Below the pieces are notes generated by a model, which saw only the letters and a program-made list of their open reading frames with translations, searched no databases and was not told the origin of the DNA. From Ruegeria sp. PrR005 (GTDB lineage Bacteria; Pseudomonadota; Alphaproteobacteria; Rhodobacterales; Rhodobacteraceae), in the NCBI RefSeq assembly GCF_010500245.1, contig NZ_JAAGOX010000010.1:1-64000 (forward strand): a DNA stretch of 64,000 bases, given 5' to 3'. Every line of letters starts with the position of its first letter. The stretch's first letter is position 1. Both the position numbers and the translations under genes were made by a program. Below, in pieces: positions 59,772-64,000 of the stretch.

Positions 59772-60881
59772 TTACAGGCCTGCTGCTTTGGTGAGGTTCA
59801 CGCGGAATCTGTCACGTCGGCGCTGGTATCGGCGGGTCATCTCGGCCGAGGTGTGCCCGAGATGTTTCTGGACATAGCGCTCGTCGACTTCGGCCGAACT
59901 GGCGAGGCCTGCGCGCAGCGAGTGGCCGGAGAAGAGGGCTAGCCGGTCTTTCTCGGGCAGGTCGGCTCGGATGCCGGCGTCCAGGACCGTGCGCTTGATC
60001 AGGCGCGCGACATGCTTGTCGTTCAGCCGCGTTTCCGTGGCGCGTTTGCCATCGCGCGAGGTGCCGACGAAGACCGGACCGAAGTCGATCTTCGCAAAGT
60101 GCAGCCATTGCTCGAGTGTATGCACAGGGCAGGTCTGATCCTTGGAGCCGCGGCCGATCTCGACTTCGCGCCAACCTGTCTTGGCATTGAGGGTCAGGAG
60201 GGCGCCTTTCTCGAATATCTCAATCCAGCCGCCGGAATCCGGCGTATCGTCCTTGTGCACGTCCAGGCTGACGATTTCCGAGCGGCGCAGACCTCCGGCG
60301 TAGCCCAAGAGCAGGATCGCCCGATCTCGCAGCCCACGCAGGTCGAAAGGAAGGGTGGCCACCATCGCGAGGATATCGTCGGCCTGGATGGCCTCTTTCT
60401 GTACAGGCGGACGCGCGTGCTTGCGCCTGATGCCCGCCAGCACCGTCGCGATGTGACGGTTCTTGCGATCCAGGGTGAACCCGCGCTGCGCGCAGGCCCA
60501 GGCAAGACCGGACAGGCGGCGGTCGATGGTCGAGACGGATAGGGCAGGGGAGGGGCCCGACCCCGAGGCCAGATCGGCCAGATACAGCCCGATCATTTCC
60601 GGCGAGGGGGGCAGGGGCTCGGCCCCTTTCATCCGGCACCAGCGGGTAAAATGCGCCCAGTCTTTGGTATAGGCCTTCAAAGTGTTGTCCGACGCGGCGG
60701 CCCGCGCGTAGTCACGGGCGGTGTCGACCAACCGATCGAGGGTGCCGGACCCGGCCACAAAGGAGGGCAGGTTCAAGACCTCACCGTCAGGGCGATCTCT
60801 CTCGTTGTCCTCGTTGACTGAAGACCCGATTGGTGGCTCCGAACTCGATTTCTCGGTGTTTTCTGACATGTTGCCGAGCAT
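59772..60881 (-). CDS. Tyrosine recombinase (XerC/D- or integrase-like)
   Basis: A 369-residue recombinase. The core-binding domain (LVDTARDYARAAASDNTLKAY and following) precedes a catalytic domain with Arg in AGGLRRSEIVSL, Lys-type beta-hairpin, HSLRAGLASS (His-X2-Arg), HLGHTSAEMTRRYQRR with the nucleophile Tyr. All key residues are present. The ATG at 60881 or at 60869 may be used; neither has a good ribosome site, and the frame back to 61037 mirrors the opposite gene. A dif-like site lies ten bases upstream. A role in resolving plasmid dimers is likely; integration is the alternative. Confidence 0.88.
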   Translation of the reverse strand: MLGNMSENTEKSSSEPPIGSSVNEDNERDRPDGEVLNLPSFVAGSGTLDRLVDTARDYARAAASDNTLKAYTKDWAHFTRWCRMKGAEPLPPSPEMIGLYLADLASGSGPSPALSVSTIDRRLSGLAWACAQRGFTLDRKNRHIATVLAGIRRKHARPPVQKEAIQADDILAMVATLPFDLRGLRDRAILLLGYAGGLRRSEIVSLDVHKDDTPDSGGWIEIFEKGALLTLNAKTGWREVEIGRGSKDQTCPVHTLEQWLHFAKIDFGPVFVGTSRDGKRATETRLNDKHVARLIKRTVLDAGIRADLPEKDRLALFSGHSLRAGLASSAEVDERYVQKHLGHTSAEMTRRYQRRRDRFRVNLTKAAGL

Positions 60882-60889
60882 ATTCAGGT

Positions 60890-60918
60890 GTGTCCGATAA
60901 GGCAAACTTATTGGACAT
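60890..60918. other. dif-like recombination site or operator
   Basis: Two near-perfect inverted arms, GTGTCCGATAA and TTATTGGACAT, flank a seven-base spacer (GGCAAAC). The inner ATAA...TTAT borders match those of XerCD dif sites, and tyrosine recombinases act on exactly this arm-spacer-arm form. It lies directly upstream of the recombinase gene and 77 bp before the DUF1403 gene, so it could instead be an operator for both. Confidence 0.5.
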
Positions 60919-60994
60919 GACGGAGATCGGCAAGGCGAGGCGGTTTGATCGCTATCTTCTGGCGGAAAGCGCCGCTCCGATATAGAATCCAAGC

Positions 60995-61879
60995 ATGACA
61001 TATACCCGGCAGGATCACACCAGCGACCTCGATGCATTACCCAATATGCCCGCCTGGGTCACCTCTGACCGTGGAAAACCCCTTGAAGATGTTGCGTTTT
61101 TGTCGGGAGCGGCACTGAACCACCTGCATCTTGTGTTGGGACACAAGGAGGTGCCCCAAGCCTTGTTGCGGGACCGGTTGGCGCTGCGCGCGGCCGAGGC
61201 CTGTGCCGCATTTTCCGGGCGTCCGGAGCGGGCAGGGGAGCTGCGCGACGCGGTGCACCTGCTGCGCCCCGGCGATCTGCCCGGCCCTGCGGGCGAGACT
61301 TGCCTCGCCTGGCGCCGCGCGGTGGAGCGGCCGGTGTCGATCAAGGCTCTAGGCCGAGCATTGCCGACCCTCGAGCCGGGCCAGATTGCCGCGTGGCTTG
61401 ATGCCGGGAAAGGGGCGCCGGTGACCCGGGCCGCGATGGCGCTGGAAGCCGTTCGGCGCGAGGCGCCACGTGCTGACGAAGCTGCGCTGATCCTCGCGGA
61501 CGCGACGCTCTCACAGGCGCTGGGTTGGGATCATCTCGTGCCGCTGCTGGCCCCGGGGCTGAACCGCGCCGCCTTGCGCAAGCAGGGAGACGACTTGCGG
61601 CTCGCCTGTCATCGGGCGCTCATCTCATCGGCGGTCGAGGCCGTGCGTCTTGCTTCAGACCTCGCGCATCGGGCGGTACATCTGAAAGCGGTCACCCCGA
61701 AGCTTCGGGCCAGGGGAGCGGCCGACGCGGTCGAAATGTTCCTGACCCGCGATGCCGTGGCAGCTTCGGCCTTGCCTTTGCCGGATCGCGCCGCGCGACG
61801 GCTCTGCGACCGGCTGGTCGACCTCGGCGCGGTGCGCGAACTGACCGGGCGCGACACCTTCCGTCTCTACGGGGTGTAG
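60995..61879 (+). CDS. DUF1403 family protein
   Basis: A 294-residue, helix-rich, Ala/Arg-rich protein of the DUF1403 family. An early segment, VAFLSGAALNHLHLVLGHKEVPQ, is followed by LRDRLALRAAEACAAFSGRPERAGELRDA. No catalytic motif is evident. It lies divergent to the tyrosine recombinase and two bases before scpB. The function is unknown; the gene order on a replicon suggests a maintenance role, possibly with ScpB. The name is from pattern recognition and needs a profile search. Confidence 0.7.
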   Translation: MTYTRQDHTSDLDALPNMPAWVTSDRGKPLEDVAFLSGAALNHLHLVLGHKEVPQALLRDRLALRAAEACAAFSGRPERAGELRDAVHLLRPGDLPGPAGETCLAWRRAVERPVSIKALGRALPTLEPGQIAAWLDAGKGAPVTRAAMALEAVRREAPRADEAALILADATLSQALGWDHLVPLLAPGLNRAALRKQGDDLRLACHRALISSAVEAVRLASDLAHRAVHLKAVTPKLRARGAADAVEMFLTRDAVAASALPLPDRAARRLCDRLVDLGAVRELTGRDTFRLYGV

Positions 61880-61881
61880 CG

Positions 61882-62538
61882 ATGAGCATGTCCAGCGAAA
61901 GTGGGAACCGGGCTCAAAGTTCGGACATACGACCAGCAAAGTCGGCGAAGGATCGCTCCCAACCCGAGCTTGACCACGAGTTGTCCGACCTGCCCCCAGA
62001 GCTGCGCTGGCGCGAATGGATGCGCCGGATCGAGGCCGTGCTCTTTGCCAGCGCCACACCGGTGACGCGCGACGACCTGGCACGAGTGGTGGGGCAGGGG
62101 GCTTCGGTCGACCTTCTGGTCGAGGACCTCGCCGCTGATCTGGAAGGGCGGGCCTTTGAGATCGCCCAGGTCGCTGGCGGCTGGATGTTCCGAACGCGCG
62201 CCACCTACGCCCCCGCGATCCGCGCGGCGGCGGATGTCGGAGACCAATTGATGGATCTGAGCGAGTTCGACGTCGCGGTCCTGGCCGCCATCGCCTATCA
62301 CCAGCCGATCACGCGCGACGGGCTGAAGGACATCTTCGGGCGTGAGATCAGCCGTGACCTGATCGGGCGGCTGCATGCGCGCAACCTGATCGGAACCGGG
62401 CCAAGGGCGCCTCGACGCGGTGCTCCCTATACATTTGTGACCACCGAGCAGTTCCTGATCGCCTTCGGATTGGAAAGCCTGCGCGATCTGCCGGATCGGG
62501 AATTACGCGAGGATGCCGGTTTTCACGGGAACCCTTAG
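61882..62538 (+). CDS. scpB: Stand-alone ScpB (SMC accessory, winged-helix)
   Basis: A 218-residue protein with a charged N-terminal stretch and a clear ScpB core: RIEAVLFASATPVTRDDLARV, FEIAQVAGGWMFRTRATYAP, LAAIAYHQPITRDGLKDIFG, and YTFVTTEQFLIAFGLESLRDLPD. ScpB binds ScpA and the SMC motor in chromosome condensation. No scpA or smc gene is near. The ATG at 61882 is two bases after the DUF1403 stop. The larger open frame from 61525 is a shadow of DUF1403. Confidence 0.85.
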   Translation: MSMSSESGNRAQSSDIRPAKSAKDRSQPELDHELSDLPPELRWREWMRRIEAVLFASATPVTRDDLARVVGQGASVDLLVEDLAADLEGRAFEIAQVAGGWMFRTRATYAPAIRAAADVGDQLMDLSEFDVAVLAAIAYHQPITRDGLKDIFGREISRDLIGRLHARNLIGTGPRAPRRGAPYTFVTTEQFLIAFGLESLRDLPDRELREDAGFHGNP

Positions 62539-62784
62539 TCGGCAGCCGCGGACAGCAGAAGCGGGGTGAAGGTGCGGCCCTCAGCGTGATCAGGGGGATC
62601 TGGCGACCCTCGCGCCTAGATCGGTAGTATTTTGCTTTGTCTGAATGCACTGCGGAGATCATGATTGTGCGCCTTCGCAACGAGCACATCGAGGACGGTG
62701 TCTTGCTTCCAGTCTATTGGAGGAGCCTTTCCAGCGAGCTGGCACTTTGGCTTCGGAACGGATCTGCCTCAATCTGTGTGGCGC

Positions 62785-62900
62785 AACTATATGGATTGGC
62801 ACACCCGCAAGGTCCTGGCCTGGCGCATTTCTAATATGCTGGAGGCGGATTTTTTTCGTAGACGCACTGAGCGAGGCTATGTCCCGCGAGGTTGGTCATC
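62785..62900 (+). pseudogene. IS3-family transposase remnant
   Basis: A degraded fragment of an OrfB integrase core. In one frame it reads MDWHTRKVLAWRISNMLEAD and in the next frame VDALSEAM, which together match the conserved stretch of IS3-family transposases around the second catalytic Asp. A frameshift lies near 62856 and no further domain is intact. The surrounding 62539-62784 shows nothing else. It marks an old insertion beside the nnrS gene. Confidence 0.7.
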
Positions 62901-64000
62901 GACCGTCTTGAACTGTACTGAGATCCAACCCGGGTTTCTTGCCACTCAGAACTGGGCGTCTTATAGGTCCGGTTAACGCGGATTGAAATCCGATGAGAAA
63001 CGACACCCAAGCCGCACACCAGAACGCTGCGGCAACGGTCTCTACCTCGGTCTCCCGCCCGGCTGCCAGAGGCGAGGCCAGGCGCACACAGGTCGTGATC
63101 CAGATCAGCGCAATGGCAAGGCTCAGCCAGGCATTGGCCCGCAATTGCGGCCCGGAACCGTGACAAGCAGCGCGGCCCGAAATCGCCATGATCAGACCGG
63201 AGACCGCACCGATTGTCAGCGCGTGTATCGCGGCAGCCAAAGGATATGACGGAGCAAGGAACCAAAGTCCGCCCTTTAGCGCCAGACTGATCGGGAGCCA
63301 GAAAAAGGCAAGATGCAACCCGGCCACCAGCGGGTTAGCGCGTGTCGAAAGACTTTGCCAGCCTGCCATGACAAGGCCCAGCAGGCCTGCTGACATGACC
63401 AGTGCCGCATGGGCCAGTCCCTCCTGCCCGATCAAGGTTGCTATCAGCGCAAGGGCTAGCGCCGAGATCGCTGCAACACGCAGATGCGAACTCCGGGTCC
63501 GGCCGGGCGGACTTCCGCTGTGCTGACGCCAGCTTTCGGTCAATGCGGGAACAAGACGTGTACCCACCACCGCAACCAGAAGCGCCAGACCGATCAGACA
63601 AGCCCGCGCGATGTCCAGGCTGTCGGCGATATCGCCCTCACGGGCGACAAGCATGAACATCACGTCCGCCACGCCCATTGCCAGACTCATACCTCCGAAC
63701 AGCGCCTTGGAATAGGCCCGAACCGACAAGGTGCGACGCAAGATCCAGCCAGCGAGTAGCCCGAAGAACAGGGAGTTCATGATCGGAAGGATGACGGGTG
63801 GAAACCAGTCGGCCACCGCCATCGACAGGCGCGACAAGACCCAGAGCAGTGCGAGAGCCTTGAGGAAAACCCCGCGCTCCGGTGGGCTGCCCACCCAACT
63901 CGGCAGTGCTGTCAGCAAGTATCCCGCGATGGCTACACCGAAGAAGCCGAAAATCAGCTCATGCACATGCCATAGGACCACAGGGGCGAACCGGGGTTCG
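62896..64000 (-). CDS. nnrS: NnrS-family membrane protein, 5' end outside the window
   Basis: The window holds 361 residues after a GTG codon at 63981, but the frame continues to the edge (EPRFAPVVLWHVHE), so the true start lies beyond 64000. NnrS features are WHVHELIFGFFGVAIAGYLLTALPSW and about ten further hydrophobic helices with His and Met ligands. NnrS proteins are haem- and copper-containing and are tied to nitric oxide tolerance and denitrification. The C-terminal tail after PIRRPVLS adjoins the transposase remnant and may be altered. Confidence 0.88.
   Translation of the reverse strand, partial: EPRFAPVVLWHVHELIFGFFGVAIAGYLLTALPSWVGSPPERGVFLKALALLWVLSRLSMAVADWFPPVILPIMNSLFFGLLAGWILRRTLSVRAYSKALFGGMSLAMGVADVMFMLVAREGDIADSLDIARACLIGLALLVAVVGTRLVPALTESWRQHSGSPPGRTRSSHLRVAAISALALALIATLIGQEGLAHAALVMSAGLLGLVMAGWQSLSTRANPLVAGLHLAFFWLPISLALKGGLWFLAPSYPLAAAIHALTIGAVSGLIMAISGRAACHGSGPQLRANAWLSLAIALIWITTCVRLASPLAAGRETEVETVAAAFWCAAWVSFLIGFQSALTGPIRRPVLSGKKPGLDLSTVQDGR

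Noticed and set aside
61525-61881. Longer ScpB frame starting at 61525
   Set aside because: It overlaps DUF1403 on the same strand in another frame, is Arg/Pro/Gly-rich noise, and the coupled ATG at 61882 fits.
1-64000. CRISPR arrays, rRNA or tRNA genes, toxin-antitoxin pairs
   Set aside because: No regularly spaced repeats, no cloverleaf or rRNA sequence and no recognisable toxin-antitoxin pair were seen on reading; an infernal/tRNAscan run would settle the RNA part.

Overview
The window is 64 kb of accessory DNA from an alphaproteobacterium, most likely a Roseobacter-group Rhodobacteraceae. It looks like part of a repABC-type plasmid or chromid. The grounds are a complete repA-repB-repC locus with 16-bp parS-like palindromes and an antisense RNA signal, dense GC-rich operons with 1-11 bp gene overlaps, TAXI-free ABC uptake systems with Tat-type leaders, and the gene styles themselves. 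No rRNA, tRNA, CRISPR array or core housekeeping gene was seen. Species cannot be named from the sequence alone.

Layout. (1) 1-2.4 kb: a broken MOSC gene at the left edge, a MarR regulator with a four-cysteine tail, a divergent exported protein of unknown role and a thioredoxin-like protein. (2) 2.6-25 kb: a copper island. It holds an OmpR-type two-component system; an operon of cytochrome c, Tat multicopper oxidase, cytochrome c and DsbA-like protein; a second operon of a TVP38-type membrane protein, a 39-residue membrane peptide and a YVTN beta-propeller, followed by a CPx copper ATPase and an APC permease; an ABC-type membrane domain with no ATPase; a blue-copper protein; copA/copB with a long MDHSxM repeat; a small exported Cys protein; and a TetR-controlled cytochrome b561 plus RND efflux pair. 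Three near-identical 16-bp direct-repeat boxes in three intergenic regions mark a probable regulon of the two-component system.

(3) 25-43.7 kb: a catabolic island. A RbsABC-like sugar-type importer sits with alcohol and aldehyde dehydrogenases, a GMC oxidase, two aldo-keto reductases, a CoA-transferase, an enoyl-CoA hydratase, an acyl-CoA dehydrogenase, an SDR, a DUF993 protein and a TIM-barrel epimerase. Four related 18-bp inverted repeats precede its operons, and a TetR regulator lies at its edge. The substrate is unknown. (4) 43.9-55.5 kb: a Liv/Urt/Fmd-like amide or urea ABC importer whose last ATPase is fused in frame to an amidase, an acyl-CoA synthetase, a flotillin, a cytosolic AmiC-like binding protein and a MarR regulator. 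A 22-bp AT-rich element is duplicated in front of both the AmiC-like gene and the flotillin gene.

(5) 55.5-62.5 kb: the replication and maintenance module: repABC, a predicted antisense RNA whose -35 box lies inside a parS-like palindrome, a tyrosine recombinase with a dif-like site just upstream, a DUF1403 protein and a stand-alone ScpB. (6) 62.5-64 kb: a decayed IS3-family transposase remnant and an nnrS gene that runs off the window.

Together the genes describe a replicon that maintains itself and carries copper detoxification plus two regulated nutrient-scavenging systems.
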